DNA of 64,000 bases from DASUXA01 sp036378155 (GTDB lineage: Bacteria > Actinomycetota > Actinomycetes > Mycobacteriales > Micromonosporaceae). This document shows positions 22,876 through 32,038 of this stretch, piece after piece. The stretch is taken from NCBI GenBank assembly GCA_036378155.1, contig DASUXA010000082.1:13231-77230 (forward strand), written 5' to 3'. The notes below the pieces were generated by a model. That model ran no database searches. It saw nothing but the letters and a program-made list of their open reading frames with translations, and was not told the DNA's origin. The translations under genes were made by a program, and so were the position numbers. The number at the start of each line of letters is the position of its first letter. The first letter of the stretch is position 1.

Positions 22876-23427
22876 CTACCGCGAGGCGGCGGGCCGCGAG
22901 TCGACGATCTCCCCTTCGATCGCCGCGGGCCGACCGTCCGCACCGGTGCCGGTACCAGCACCGGTGTCGGGGGGCGAGCCGGGTCGCCGGGGCGCACCGG
23001 TACGCACCCGTACCCGACGCGGACCGAACAAGCTGCCCGCCGCTGCCGGGGACAGGCGACGCTCCGCGACCCGCTGCACTCCCACCCCCGCCGCGCGTCG
23101 CCCCGGCGGGGTCAGCAGCACCAGGCCCACCGCGTCGGTGACGAACCCCGGTACCAACAGCAGCACCGCGCCGATCAGCCCGACCAGTCCACCAGCGGCG
23201 ACCGGTCCGGACGGCTGCCCCGACGCGGCGGCGGTCCGGAACCGGCGCCAGCCGCGGACCCCTTCACGGCGCAGCAGCCACGCCCCGGCCAGCGACGTCG
23301 CGACCAGGACCAACACCGCGGACAGCGCCCCGATCTGGTGCGCGACCAGCACGAACACGGTGATCTCGGCGGCGGCGAGCGCCGCCGCCACCAGCACCGC
23401 CAGGGCCACCGCGCGGCGCACCGTCAC
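22876..23427 (-). CDS. fxsA: FxsA family membrane protein
   Basis: 183 residues from GTG 23427. Hydrophobic helices at VALAVLVAAALAAAEITVFV, GALSAVLVLVATSLAGAWLL and GGLVGLIGAVLLLVPGFVTDAVGLVLLTPPGRR match FxsA, a small inner-membrane protein with the signature PGFxTDxxGxLLLxPPxR. In E. coli its overproduction blocks exclusion of phage T7 by F plasmid; the native role is unknown. The tail is basic/proline-rich and disordered. GTG 23427 overlaps the TGA of the glycosyltransferase gene by 4 nt; GTG 23421, with GGAGG 7 nt upstream, may be the true start. It is the last gene of lnt-ppm-fxsA. Confidence 0.85.
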   Translation of the reverse strand: MTVRRAVALAVLVAAALAAAEITVFVLVAHQIGALSAVLVLVATSLAGAWLLRREGVRGWRRFRTAAASGQPSGPVAAGGLVGLIGAVLLLVPGFVTDAVGLVLLTPPGRRAAGVGVQRVAERRLSPAAAGSLFGPRRVRVRTGAPRRPGSPPDTGAGTGTGADGRPAAIEGEIVDSRPAASR

Positions 23428-24236
23428 ACCTCCGGCCTCGCCGCGGCGGTACGCCCACCGATGCCACGCAGCCGCGCCAGCCGCGCCTGCGCCCCCCACA
23501 CGGTCACCCGTACCAACGCCTCACGCACGATCGCCGAACTCATCTTGCTCGCCCCCCGCTCCCGGTCGGCGAACGTGATCGGCACCTCGACCACCCGGAA
23601 ACCACGCTGGTACGCCCGCCACGCCAGGTCCACCTGAAAACAGTAGCCCTGCGACGCCACCGAACCCACGTCGATCGCGTCGAGCACCCGCACCCGGTAC
23701 GCCCGGAACCCGCCCGTCGCGTCACGAAACGGCATACCCAACGCCAGCCGCGTGTACAGGTTCGCGCTGCGCGACAGCAGCAGCCGGTGCATCGGCCAGT
23801 CCACCAGGATCTTGCCGCCCTCGACGTACCGGGAGCCGAGCACCGCGTCGGCGTCACGCAGCGCGTCCAGCAGCCGCGGCAACTCCTCCGGGGAGTGCGA
23901 GCCGTCGGCGTCCATCTCCACCACCGCGTCGTAGCCGTGCTCACGCGCCCAGGCGAACCCGGCCACATACGCCACACCCAGACCCTGCTTGCCGGGGCGG
24001 TGCAACACGTGGATCGCCGGGTCCTCCGCCGCCAACCCGTCGGCGATCTTGCCGGTGCCGTCCGGGCTGTTGTCGTCGACCACCAGCACGTCCACGTCCG
24101 GTACCGCGCGGCGCAGCCGATGGGTGATGATCCCGATGTTGTCGGCTTCGTTGTACGTGGGGATCACGACAAGGACGCGTCCCACCCCCGGGTAACCATC
24201 ACTCGGCGGCTTGGGTGTCGCCGTGTCCTCGCTCAC
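23424..24236 (-). CDS. ppm1: Polyprenol-phosphate mannosyltransferase (GT2)
   Basis: 270 residues, the catalytic domain without membrane anchors. Motifs are GRVLVVIPTYNEADNIG, VDVLVVDDNSPDGTGKIAD (DDNSPDGT nucleotide site), EMDADGSHSPEELPRLLD (catalytic DAD metal motif) and DATGGFRAYRVRVLDAID. These identify dolichol/polyprenol monophosphomannose synthase, which makes polyprenyl-P-mannose for lipomannan/LAM and protein O-mannosylation. In mycobacteria Ppm1 and Lnt are fused or adjacent; here lnt sits immediately upstream with a 4-nt GTGA overlap. Both probably work together on lipoglycan and lipoprotein assembly at the cytoplasmic membrane. Confidence 0.92.
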   Translation of the reverse strand: MSEDTATPKPPSDGYPGVGRVLVVIPTYNEADNIGIITHRLRRAVPDVDVLVVDDNSPDGTGKIADGLAAEDPAIHVLHRPGKQGLGVAYVAGFAWAREHGYDAVVEMDADGSHSPEELPRLLDALRDADAVLGSRYVEGGKILVDWPMHRLLLSRSANLYTRLALGMPFRDATGGFRAYRVRVLDAIDVGSVASQGYCFQVDLAWRAYQRGFRVVEVPITFADRERGASKMSSAIVREALVRVTVWGAQARLARLRGIGGRTAAARPEV

Positions 24237-25846
24237 TTGACCTCCTCACGTTCGCGCTGCCGCGCCACCTTGTACCGCCGACGCACCACACCCGCCCCGA
24301 CCAACGCGGCGACCGCCACCGTGGTGAGGGCGAACTCGGGCACCTCGCCGAGTCTCGTGGCAAGCGTACGTGCGTCACCGAGGTGCACCGTGCGCACGAT
24401 CACCGTACCGGTGTCGAATCCGGTGGCCTGCCACACCCGGCCCGTCGTGTCGACAAACCCGGACACCCCGACCGTCGACGCCATCAGCGCGTCACGGCCG
24501 TGCTCGACGGCACGCAGCCGTACCATCGCCAACTGCTGCCGCGCCTCAGCCGGATTGAACGTCGCGTTGTTGGTCTGTACCACCAGCAGCTGCCCCCCGC
24601 CGGTCACCGACGAGCGCACCAGGTCGTCGTACGCCACCTCGAAACAGATCGCGTCGCCGACGGTCACCGGGCCGACGTGGACCACCCCCGGCCGGTGCCC
24701 GGCGACGAAGTCGTGCGGCACCAGATCCACCTTGTCCGACACCATCCGGGCGACACGGCGCAGCGGAACGTACTCGGCGAACGGCACCGGATGCTGCTTG
24801 ACGTACACCTCGGCAGGTCCGCTGCCCGGCTGCCACACCAGCGCCGCGTTGCGCACATGGTCGCCCGGCCCTTCCAGCACCGACCCGACCAGGATCGGCA
24901 CCCCGACCGCACGGGCGGCTTCGTCGATGCGGTCCCACGCGTCGCCGTTCACCAGCGGGTCGATGTCGCTGGAGTTCTCCGGCCACACCACCAGGTCGGG
25001 TCGGGCCACGGTACCGGCGGCGACCTGCCGGGCCAGGCGCAGCGTCGCCTCCACATGGTTGTCCAGCACCGCGCGGCGCTGGGCGTTGAAATCCAACCCC
25101 AACCGGGGCACGCTGCCCTGCACCACCGCCACCGTGACCGCCGGCCCACCCGGCGCCGGCAGCGGCACCACCAGCCCCGCCAGTACCGGCACCAGCGCGG
25201 CACCCACCCACCCGGCGGCGAGCAGCCGACGCCGGTCCAGCAGCGCCCACACCGCCGCCGCCAACGCCCCGCCGGCGAACGCCACCACGAACGTCACCAG
25301 CGGCGCGCCACCCAGCCGCGCCACCGGCAGCAGCGGCCCACCCGCCTGGCTGAACGCCAGCCGACCCCACGGAAACCCGCCGAACGGGGTACGGTCGCGC
25401 AGCGCCTCCTGACCGACCCACAACACCCCCACCAGCAGCGGCCACGTCGCCTTCCACCGGTCGGCCAGCGTGGAAACCCACGCCCCCGCCGCGCCCAGCA
25501 GCGCCACGTACCCGGCCTGCAGCCCAGCCAGCAGCAGCCACGGCACCGCCCCGACATGCATCCCGGTCCAGCGCAGCAGCGGCACGAACAACGCCAGCCC
25601 CGCCAGCGCCCCCAGCACCGCCCCGAACCCGACCCCACGCCGGTGTACCGCCACCGCCAGCGACGCCACGCCCAGCGGCGCCAACCACCACAGCCCGTAC
25701 GGCGGGAACGCCACCAGCAGCAACCCGCCGCACAGCAACGCCAACCCCACCGACACCGGCATCGGCACCGGGCGGGTCCGCGCGCAGCGTCGCGACGCGG
25801 CACCGGCCGAAACGGTCGCCGTGTCGCTGACGTCTACCGCGGTCAT
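24233..25846 (-). CDS. lnt: Apolipoprotein N-acyltransferase
   Basis: 537 residues. About eight N-terminal membrane helices (SVGLALLCGGLLLVAFPPYGLWWLAPLGV through the FGGFPWGRLAFSQ motif) are followed by a periplasmic nitrilase-like domain. PDLVVWPENSSDIDP holds the catalytic Glu, YVKQHPVPFAEYVPLR the Lys, and GDAICFEVAYDDLVR the Cys of the Glu-Lys-Cys triad. It N-acylates the lipid-modified cysteine of lipoproteins. The C-terminus returns with one more helix. First gene of lnt-ppm1-fxsA; a GC-rich hairpin at 25897-25921 separates it from the lysine operon upstream. Confidence 0.93.
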   Translation of the reverse strand: MTAVDVSDTATVSAGAASRRCARTRPVPMPVSVGLALLCGGLLLVAFPPYGLWWLAPLGVASLAVAVHRRGVGFGAVLGALAGLALFVPLLRWTGMHVGAVPWLLLAGLQAGYVALLGAAGAWVSTLADRWKATWPLLVGVLWVGQEALRDRTPFGGFPWGRLAFSQAGGPLLPVARLGGAPLVTFVVAFAGGALAAAVWALLDRRRLLAAGWVGAALVPVLAGLVVPLPAPGGPAVTVAVVQGSVPRLGLDFNAQRRAVLDNHVEATLRLARQVAAGTVARPDLVVWPENSSDIDPLVNGDAWDRIDEAARAVGVPILVGSVLEGPGDHVRNAALVWQPGSGPAEVYVKQHPVPFAEYVPLRRVARMVSDKVDLVPHDFVAGHRPGVVHVGPVTVGDAICFEVAYDDLVRSSVTGGGQLLVVQTNNATFNPAEARQQLAMVRLRAVEHGRDALMASTVGVSGFVDTTGRVWQATGFDTGTVIVRTVHLGDARTLATRLGEVPEFALTTVAVAALVGAGVVRRRYKVARQREREEVK

Positions 25847-26212
25847 GAGCGCCTCACCCGTTCACTGTGCCGCACCAGCCGCCAACGACAAGAATCGGGG
25901 CGCGGCCGCCGGCCGCGCCCCGCGCTCCCAGGCCCTCCCCGGCCGGTGCGGCAGAAGAGCTGTTCGGTGACCTTCGGACCGACCCGAGGCGAACTGGCTG
26001 CCCGCGCCGCGCCGTTGTCTACTGGCCCCTGCCCCTGCTGCCGTGTCACCGGAAGACGCGACCGGTTCGCGTCGCCCCGCCGACCCCCGCCCACTGGACC
26101 TGGCCGTCGCGGCCTGTCACGGGCCGCTGGGCCAGCGGGCGAAGGGACGAAGCGAACAGCCGCTTCCCCGAAGTAGGACCAGAAGACCGTACGCGCCCGC
26201 CCCCGGGGCGTG
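25847..26212. other. Intergenic region between the lysine operon and lnt
   Basis: 366 nt. Open frames on both strands here lack recognisable motifs and are GC-rich shadows. The only clear element is a hairpin at 25897-25921. The rest (25922-26212) shows no repeat, RNA gene or coding signal I can support; it must hold the lnt promoter. Confidence 0.5.
25897..25921 (-). terminator. GC-rich hairpin, probable terminator of the lysine operon
   Basis: GGGGCGCGGCC and GGCCGCGCCCC pair perfectly over 11 bp with a 3-nt loop. Read on the minus strand the hairpin is followed by GATTCTTGT, modestly T-rich, and lies 290 nt after the last gene of the operon. Confidence 0.55.
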
Positions 26213-27715
26213 TCAACCGGTCCACCCCACTCGATCGTCACCATTCGGCGTGTCGTACTGGCGTGTCTGCCCGCCACCGGCTAAGTCCAACCCCAACCGG
26301 TCGGCGAGCAGCCGCACCGCCGCATCCGGGTACTCGTCGGCCAACAGCCCCGCCGCGGCCAGCACATAGTCCACGTCGACCACGGCACGCGCCGCGCGGG
26401 GCAACGCCCAGCCCCCGGCGGTGTCGGTCACCGCGGCGGACAACACCCGCCTCGCCGCGTCCACCGGCGCATGCCGCAACACCCCACCCGAGCCGATCAC
26501 CAGCCGCACCCCGGACAGGTCCCGACCACCACGGCGCGGCCCACCGGCGGTCACCGCCTCACCACGCGCATGCCGCCGCAACGCCACCGTCGCCGCCACC
26601 TGCGCCAACCGCAGGTCCACGTCCTGCTCGGCGGCGTCCGCCGGCACCATCGCCGGCGCCTCGGCACGCCGGCGTGCCGCCTGCGCCCACGGCACGTCGC
26701 CGACAACCAGCCGCTCCACCTCGGCAGCCGCCACCACCCCGGTCGCGCTGGACCGCACCCCGAGATCACCTTCGACGGTACGGCTGCGCCACAGGGTGCC
26801 CGCCACCTCCGCCTGCGGCCGGTGCGCCGCCTGCTCGTCCGGCGCCACCACCGAGTACACGTCGGTGGTCGCCCCACCCACATCCACCACCAGCAGATCC
26901 CCGGCGACGTGGTCGGCGAGCACCTCCACCGCGCGCAGCACCACATCCGGGGTCGCGCCCCGCACCAGCCCGGCGAACCGCCGGCCCCGCGACAACTTCT
27001 TGCCGCCGATCACATGCCGCAGGAACACCTCACGGATCGCCGAACGCGCCGGCTGCGGCTCCAGCACCCCGATGCGGGGCAGCACGTTCGCCGCCGCCAC
27101 CGCCGGCACACCCCGCCCCGTCAGCGTCGCCAGCACCTCGTCGCGAACGTCGACGTTGCCGGCGACCACCACCGGCCAACGCACCCGTGCCGCCGCCAAC
27201 CGGGCCGCGTTGTGCCGCAACACCTCCGCGTCGCCACCGTCGGTACCGCCCACCAGCAGCACCACATCCGGTCCAGCAGCCCGCAACGCCGCCAGCTGCG
27301 CCCCACCCAGCCGACCCGACGCGACGTGCACCACCCGGGCGCCCGCCGACAACGCCACCCGGTGACCCGCCTCGGCACTGACCATCGCCTCGTACCCGAC
27401 AACCGCCAGGCGCAGCCCACCACCGGCGCTGGAACACGCGTACACCGCCGACAGGTCGGCGTCCGGCAACAGCCCCGCCACCGCCGAACGGGCCGCGTCC
27501 AAGCCGTGCAGCACATCCGTCGACGCCGTCGTCGGATGTTCCGCCGTGGCGACCAGCCGACCCGCGTCGACGTCGACCACCACCAGCTTCGTGTACGTCG
27601 ACCCGACGTCGACACACACCGCCAGCCGGGCACCCGGTCGCGGCGCGGCGACCAGCCGGGCACCGGATTGCGGCGCGGCGACCCGCCGCGCCGACGCCCC
27701 GCCGTCCACCGTCAC
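26213..27715 (-). CDS. GlmL/MutL-type reactivase-like ATPase for the B12 aminomutase
   Basis: 500 residues of the ASKHA (actin/hexokinase-like) ATPase fold. LAVCVDVGSTYTKLVVVDVD is the phosphate-1 loop, CSSAGGGLRLAVVGYEAMVSAEAG follows, and DLLVVDVGGATTDVYSV is phosphate-2; VRLVIGSGGVLRHAP is the adenosine motif. This matches GlmL/MutL proteins that accompany methylaspartate mutase, ornithine 4,5- and lysine 5,6-aminomutases, probably exchanging damaged cobalamin. The GTG overlaps the hotdog gene's stop by 4 nt. A 30-bp in-frame duplication (27624-27683) repeats a 10-residue Ala/Arg-rich stretch just before the ATPase core. Last gene of the kdd operon. Confidence 0.85.
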   Translation of the reverse strand: MTVDGGASARRVAAPQSGARLVAAPRPGARLAVCVDVGSTYTKLVVVDVDAGRLVATAEHPTTASTDVLHGLDAARSAVAGLLPDADLSAVYACSSAGGGLRLAVVGYEAMVSAEAGHRVALSAGARVVHVASGRLGGAQLAALRAAGPDVVLLVGGTDGGDAEVLRHNAARLAAARVRWPVVVAGNVDVRDEVLATLTGRGVPAVAAANVLPRIGVLEPQPARSAIREVFLRHVIGGKKLSRGRRFAGLVRGATPDVVLRAVEVLADHVAGDLLVVDVGGATTDVYSVVAPDEQAAHRPQAEVAGTLWRSRTVEGDLGVRSSATGVVAAAEVERLVVGDVPWAQAARRRAEAPAMVPADAAEQDVDLRLAQVAATVALRRHARGEAVTAGGPRRGGRDLSGVRLVIGSGGVLRHAPVDAARRVLSAAVTDTAGGWALPRAARAVVDVDYVLAAAGLLADEYPDAAVRLLADRLGLDLAGGGQTRQYDTPNGDDRVGWTG

Positions 27716-28110
27716 CCCTGCGCGGCCGGTACCACCACCGTGCCGGTGGCCGCCACCGCCAGCAGCGGCGGATCCAACACCTCCGCCGCCGACTCGCCCT
27801 TGTCCGGCCGACCCCGGCACACCACCCGGCAGGTGAAGTCCAACGTGCGGCTGCGGGTACCGACCCGGGTCACCGTCGCCGTCACCTCCAGCACGTCACC
27901 CGCCCGCACCGGCGCCAGGAACCGCACATCCGCATAGCCGGCGAACAACCCCTCGTCCCCGTCGGTACGGATACACACCTCGGTCGCCACGTCACCGAAC
28001 AGACCCAGCGCATACGCCCCGTCCACCAGGTTCCCCGCGTAGTGCGCGTGCCCGTACGGCACATACCGCCGGTGCGTCACCTGCACACCCAGCCGCGGAT
28101 CGTCACTCAT
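27712..28110 (-). CDS. kal: Hotdog-fold protein, probable 3-aminobutyryl-CoA ammonia-lyase (Kal-like)
   Basis: 132 residues. HRRYVPYGHAHYAGNLVDGAYALGLFGDVATEVCIRTDGDEGLFAGYADVRFLAPVRAGDVLEVTATV shows a single hotdog domain with the Y/H-x-G-N-x-V-D start found in Kal of lysine fermenters, which deaminates 3-aminobutyryl-CoA to crotonyl-CoA. The length equals that of Kal. Context decides the assignment: it lies directly after kamE (ATG overlaps kamE TGA by 1 nt) and before the reactivase gene. A generic MaoC/thioesterase-like role cannot be excluded from sequence alone. Confidence 0.75.
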   Translation of the reverse strand: MSDDPRLGVQVTHRRYVPYGHAHYAGNLVDGAYALGLFGDVATEVCIRTDGDEGLFAGYADVRFLAPVRAGDVLEVTATVTRVGTRSRTLDFTCRVVCRGRPDKGESAAEVLDPPLLAVAATGTVVVPAAQG

Positions 28111-28904
28111 CAGGCGACCTTCACCTTCTCCACCAGTAACGCGTGCACCAGGAAACTGGCGACCTCCCGCGGCGTGGTACCCCGACCGAAGATCCGGTCC
28201 ACACCCAGCTCACCGGCCATCCGCTCGTCGAAACGCGGCCCACCGACCACCAGCAGCGGCCGGCGAGGCGCCGGTACCGCCTCCCGGAACGCCGCCGACA
28301 TCTCCCGCACGTTGTACAGGTGCGCGTCGCGCTGCGTCACCACCTGCGACACCAGCACCGCGTCCGCGCGCTCGGCACGCGCCCGCTCCACCAGATCCGG
28401 TACCGACACCTGCGCGCCCATGTTCACCACACGCATCTCCCGGTACGACTCCAGACCCTTCTCCCCCGCGATGCCCTTCACGTTGAGAATCGCGTCGATG
28501 CCCACGGTGTGCGCGTCGGTACCGATACACGCCCCCACCACCACCAGCCGCCGCCGCAACCGCTGCTTGATCAACGCGTTGATCTCCTTGGCGGTCAGCA
28601 GCGGAAAGTCCCGCTCCACGACCTCCACCTGCGACAGGTCGACCAGATGATGCACCCGCCCGTACACCACGAAGAACGTGAACCGCTCCCCCATCGCCTT
28701 GGCGTGCACCACCATCGCCGGGTCCAGACCCATCTTCGCCGCCAACTGCAGCGCCGCACCCTCCGCGCGCTTGTCGTGCGGCACCGGCAGGGTGAAACTG
28801 AGCTGCACCATCCCGTCGCCGGTGGTGTCGCCGTACGGGCGCACGATCGACGACACACCCGCCGCCTGCCCCGCCCCGCCTTGCGCCGCCGGATGCCCGC
28901 TCAC
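28110..28904 (-). CDS. kamE: Lysine 5,6-aminomutase beta subunit
   Basis: 264 residues. VRPYGDTTGDGMVQLSFTLPVPHD at the start is the characteristic subunit beta N-terminus. The cobalamin site reads GTDAHTVGID (DxHxxG with His132 replacing dimethylbenzimidazole) and Lys143 in ILNVKGIAGEKG sits 11 residues later, the same spacing as His133/Lys144 in the clostridial enzyme, where the lysine binds PLP. The C-terminal Rossmann part (RADAVLVSQVVTQRDAH, RPLLVVGGPRFDE) completes the B12 domain. With KamD it converts beta-lysine to 3,5-diaminohexanoate. GTGA overlap couples it to kamD. Confidence 0.95.
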   Translation of the reverse strand: MSGHPAAQGGAGQAAGVSSIVRPYGDTTGDGMVQLSFTLPVPHDKRAEGAALQLAAKMGLDPAMVVHAKAMGERFTFFVVYGRVHHLVDLSQVEVVERDFPLLTAKEINALIKQRLRRRLVVVGACIGTDAHTVGIDAILNVKGIAGEKGLESYREMRVVNMGAQVSVPDLVERARAERADAVLVSQVVTQRDAHLYNVREMSAAFREAVPAPRRPLLVVGGPRFDERMAGELGVDRIFGRGTTPREVASFLVHALLVEKVKVA

Positions 28905-30490
28905 GCGACCACCTCCGCCGCCACCGTCGACGCCGACTCCAGGATCTCCACCGCAGGGTTGTAGTAGTCCGACTCGTGCCGGGCCACCCCGTCCAACCCC
29001 TTGCCACCGTCCGCCGGGCGGCGCATCACCCCGAACGTGCCGTCGGCGATCGCGTTCAACAACCCGTCGTCGACGATCCGCTCCAGCAACGCCACCGCCT
29101 CATCCAGCACCTGCCACGCCCGCCGCTGGATGAACCCACCCGGCGCCGGCACGAAATCCTCGTGCAACCCGCCGCACGCACCCAACACGTACCGCACGTT
29201 CTGCAACGCGATGTCCCGATCCGACAACCACGGCGTGACCACCGCCTCGGTCATCATCCCGACCAGCAGAATGCCCTGCCCGGTCAACGTACCGACCAGA
29301 TTGAAAAACCCGTCCAGCAGATTGCCCCGGAACACATCACCGGTCATGTGCTTCGTCGGCGGCATCCACTTCAACGGCGCGTCCGGGAACAACTCCCGCG
29401 CCAACAACGCATGCGCCAACTCCAACCGGAACGACTCCGGCAGATCCGGGTTGATCTCGAACGCGTGCCCCAGACCCAACTGCCAGTCCGAAAGCCCCGC
29501 CTCATGCGCGAAGTACTCGTTGAGCAACTGCGACACCGTCACCGTGTGCGCCGCCTCAACCGCATCCGCCGTGGTCAGATAATTATCCTCACCCGTATTG
29601 ATGATGATCCCCGCACGGGCGTGGATCTGCCGCGAAAACCGCTGGTCGACAAACGTACGAATCGGATTGATGTCCCGGAACAGAATCCCGTACATCGAAT
29701 CGTTGAGCATCATGTCCAGCCGTTCCAGACCGGCCAGCGTCGCGATCTCCGGCATACACAACCCGGACGCGTAGTTCGTCAACCGCACGTAGCGGCCCAA
29801 CTCCCTCGACGACTCGTCCAACGCCGAGCGCATCAACCGGAAATTCTCCTGCGTGGCGTACGTGCCGGCGAACCCCTCCCGAGTCGCCCCCTCCGGCACA
29901 TAGTCCAACAGCGACTGCCCCGTCGACCGGATCACCGCGATCACGTCCGCCCCGGCCCGCGCCGCCGCCTGCGCCTGCGGAATGTCCTCGTAGATGTCCC
30001 CCGTCGCCACGATCAAATAGATCCACGGCCGCTGCTTCGGATCCCCGTACCGGCGAACCAACCGCTCCCGCTCCACCCGACGCCGGTCGATCTGCTTGAT
30101 CCCCGCCGCCACCGCCCGCTTCGCCGCCCGCCGCGCCGCGCTCGCCTGCCGACCCGTCGGCACCGTGAACCGCACCGACCCCGCCGCCGCCTTCTGCGCC
30201 AGCAGCGTCACATCCGACAAACCCTCCCGACGCAACGCGTCGAACACCGGCACAGCCACCCCGTGACCCAGACCGACATCCGCCACCACCGCATCCACCA
30301 GCCGGTTCACCCACGGAATCCCATCCGGATCCGCACCAGCCACCCCAGCCAGCCGCAACACCGCCCGCTCCACCGACACCGTCGTGTGGCTACGCGCCAG
30401 ATCCACCACCGGGGCACCCGCACGCCGCGCCAACTCCCGCGCCCGCGCCACGACCGCCGGATCAAGATCCAACTTCGACCCTGCCGTCAC
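28901..30490 (-). CDS. kamD: Lysine 5,6-aminomutase alpha subunit
   Basis: 529 residues. It forms the TIM barrel that holds AdoCbl and PLP. Recognisable runs include IYLIVATGDIYEDIPQAQAAARAGADVIAVIRSTGQSLLDYVPEGAT, TYATQENFRLMRSALDE, GLCMPEIATLAGLERLDMMLNDSMYGILFRDIN and INTGEDNYLTTADA, all diagnostic for KamD rather than ornithine 4,5-aminomutase. The length is normal (clostridial ~517). Start GTG 30490 overlaps the stop of the amidohydrolase by 4 nt and kamE follows with a 4-nt overlap, so alpha and beta are made in step. It is found mainly in anaerobic fermenters, but aerobic actinobacterial copies exist. Confidence 0.95.
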   Translation of the reverse strand: MTAGSKLDLDPAVVARARELARRAGAPVVDLARSHTTVSVERAVLRLAGVAGADPDGIPWVNRLVDAVVADVGLGHGVAVPVFDALRREGLSDVTLLAQKAAAGSVRFTVPTGRQASAARRAAKRAVAAGIKQIDRRRVERERLVRRYGDPKQRPWIYLIVATGDIYEDIPQAQAAARAGADVIAVIRSTGQSLLDYVPEGATREGFAGTYATQENFRLMRSALDESSRELGRYVRLTNYASGLCMPEIATLAGLERLDMMLNDSMYGILFRDINPIRTFVDQRFSRQIHARAGIIINTGEDNYLTTADAVEAAHTVTVSQLLNEYFAHEAGLSDWQLGLGHAFEINPDLPESFRLELAHALLARELFPDAPLKWMPPTKHMTGDVFRGNLLDGFFNLVGTLTGQGILLVGMMTEAVVTPWLSDRDIALQNVRYVLGACGGLHEDFVPAPGGFIQRRAWQVLDEAVALLERIVDDGLLNAIADGTFGVMRRPADGGKGLDGVARHESDYYNPAVEILESASTVAAEVVA

Positions 30491-32034
30491 GACCCCTCCG
30501 CATCGAAGATCACATCACCGCGCAGCACCGTACGCCGACACACCGGCAACGGCGGCACCGGCTCGTCCGCCCCAGCCGTCAACACCGGCAAACCCCTCAC
30601 CAGCCCACCCGGCACATCCCACACCGCGAACGTCGCCGACGCCCCCGGCGCCAACACACCCTCACCGTCGTACCCGGCCGCCCGCCACCCGCCCCGCGTG
30701 TGCGCCGCGAACGCCGTACGCAAACCCACCCGGTACACCGGATTGTGGTGACACATCGCCGCCCGCACCGTCCCCCACGGATCCAGCGGCGTCACCGGCG
30801 AATCCGACCCGAACGCCAACGACACACCCACCCCGGCCAACGCACCCACCGGATTCGACGCCAACGACCGCCGCACCCCCAGCCGCTGCGCGTACATCCC
30901 CGACTCGCCACCCCACAACCGGTCGAACGCCGGCTGCATCGACGCCACCACACCGAACTCGACGAACCCGGCGATCAACTGCTTGTCCACCAACTCGGCA
31001 TGCTCGATGCGGTGCCGCCCCGCCCGCAGCACATCCACCCCGACCCGCGCCGCCGCCAACCCGAACCCCGCCAGCACCGTCGCGATCGCCCGGTCCCCGA
31101 TCGCATGGAACCCGCCCTGCACCCCGTGCCGCGCACACTCCAACACATGCTCGGCGACCTCGTCCGCGCTCAGATACCCATGCCCGTGCGACGCGTCCGG
31201 ACTGTCCAGGTACGGCTCCCGCAGATGCGCCGTCTGCGACCCCAACGACCCGTCCGCGTACAGATCCCCACCCGCACCGTGCGCACCCAACTCCCGCGCC
31301 TTGGCCGCCGCGCCCAACTCACCCCAGTACCCGAACACCTGCGGCAGATCGCCCCGCCGACCCAACTCGAGCACAGCCGCGAAATCCGACTCCGCCGACG
31401 TCCCCGGACCGCCGCACTCGTGCACCGCCGCGATGCCCAACTGCGCCGCCCGACGCAACGCCGCCTCCTGCGCCGCCGTACGCTGCGCCGCACCCAGCGA
31501 CCCCATCGCGATCTCCCGCACCACATGATGCGCCTGCCGCCGCAACCAGCCCGACTCGTCGTACCCCGGGGTATCCGGCGCCACCTGCGCCAACAAACCC
31601 GGCGACACCAACGCCGAATGCACACACGCCCGCGACAGGTACACCCGCCGCCCCGCCGCCGCCCGATCCAACTCCTGCGCACTCGGCGGCACCTGCACCG
31701 ACCAGCCCGACTCGTCCCAGCCGTGCCCCAACACCACCGCGTCCGCCGGCAGACCCGCCGCGTACCGCGAAAGCCGATCCAGCAACTCCGCCGCCGAACC
31801 CACCCCAGCCAGATCCAGACCCAGCAACGCGATCCCGGTATCGGTGGCGTGCACATGCGCGTCCACGAACGCCGGAGCCACCAGCGCACCACCAAGGTCG
31901 ACCACCCGGTCGGCGCTCGGCGCGTCCGCGTCCTGACCCACCCACGCGATCGTCGCGCCCCGCACCAGAAGCGCCGTCGCCCCCGGCGCCGCCGGACTGT
32001 ACACCTGCCCGTTGCGGTAAAGCGTGCTCGTCAT
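30487..32034 (-). CDS. Amidohydrolase (YtcJ-like) in the beta-lysine operon
   Basis: 515 residues from ATG 32034. DAHVHATDTG near residue 65 is the metal-binding HxH of the amidohydrolase superfamily. FHAIGDRAIATVL, RHRIEHAELVD and LAFGSDSPVTPLDPW supply the further His and the catalytic Asp of the YtcJ/hydantoinase-like subgroup. The known pathway from lysine to crotonyl-CoA has no amidohydrolase step, so the role is open: it may deacylate an N-acyl lysine or beta-lysine derivative, or hydrolyse a cyclic amide by-product. It starts 4 nt after kdd and overlaps kamD, so it is an integral part of the operon. Confidence 0.85.
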   Translation of the reverse strand: MTSTLYRNGQVYSPAAPGATALLVRGATIAWVGQDADAPSADRVVDLGGALVAPAFVDAHVHATDTGIALLGLDLAGVGSAAELLDRLSRYAAGLPADAVVLGHGWDESGWSVQVPPSAQELDRAAAGRRVYLSRACVHSALVSPGLLAQVAPDTPGYDESGWLRRQAHHVVREIAMGSLGAAQRTAAQEAALRRAAQLGIAAVHECGGPGTSAESDFAAVLELGRRGDLPQVFGYWGELGAAAKARELGAHGAGGDLYADGSLGSQTAHLREPYLDSPDASHGHGYLSADEVAEHVLECARHGVQGGFHAIGDRAIATVLAGFGLAAARVGVDVLRAGRHRIEHAELVDKQLIAGFVEFGVVASMQPAFDRLWGGESGMYAQRLGVRRSLASNPVGALAGVGVSLAFGSDSPVTPLDPWGTVRAAMCHHNPVYRVGLRTAFAAHTRGGWRAAGYDGEGVLAPGASATFAVWDVPGGLVRGLPVLTAGADEPVPPLPVCRRTVLRGDVIFDAEGS

Positions 32035-32038
32035 GCCG

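Noticed and set aside
22863..22880. TTGTCGGCG considered as a PafBC-type promoter
   Set aside because: It lies inside the 3' end/downstream of fxsA, points to no gene and lacks a proper -10 spacing.
24215..26176. Long plus-strand frame opposite lnt and ppm1
   Set aside because: Composition is that of a shadow frame; lnt and ppm1 have catalytic motifs on the other strand.
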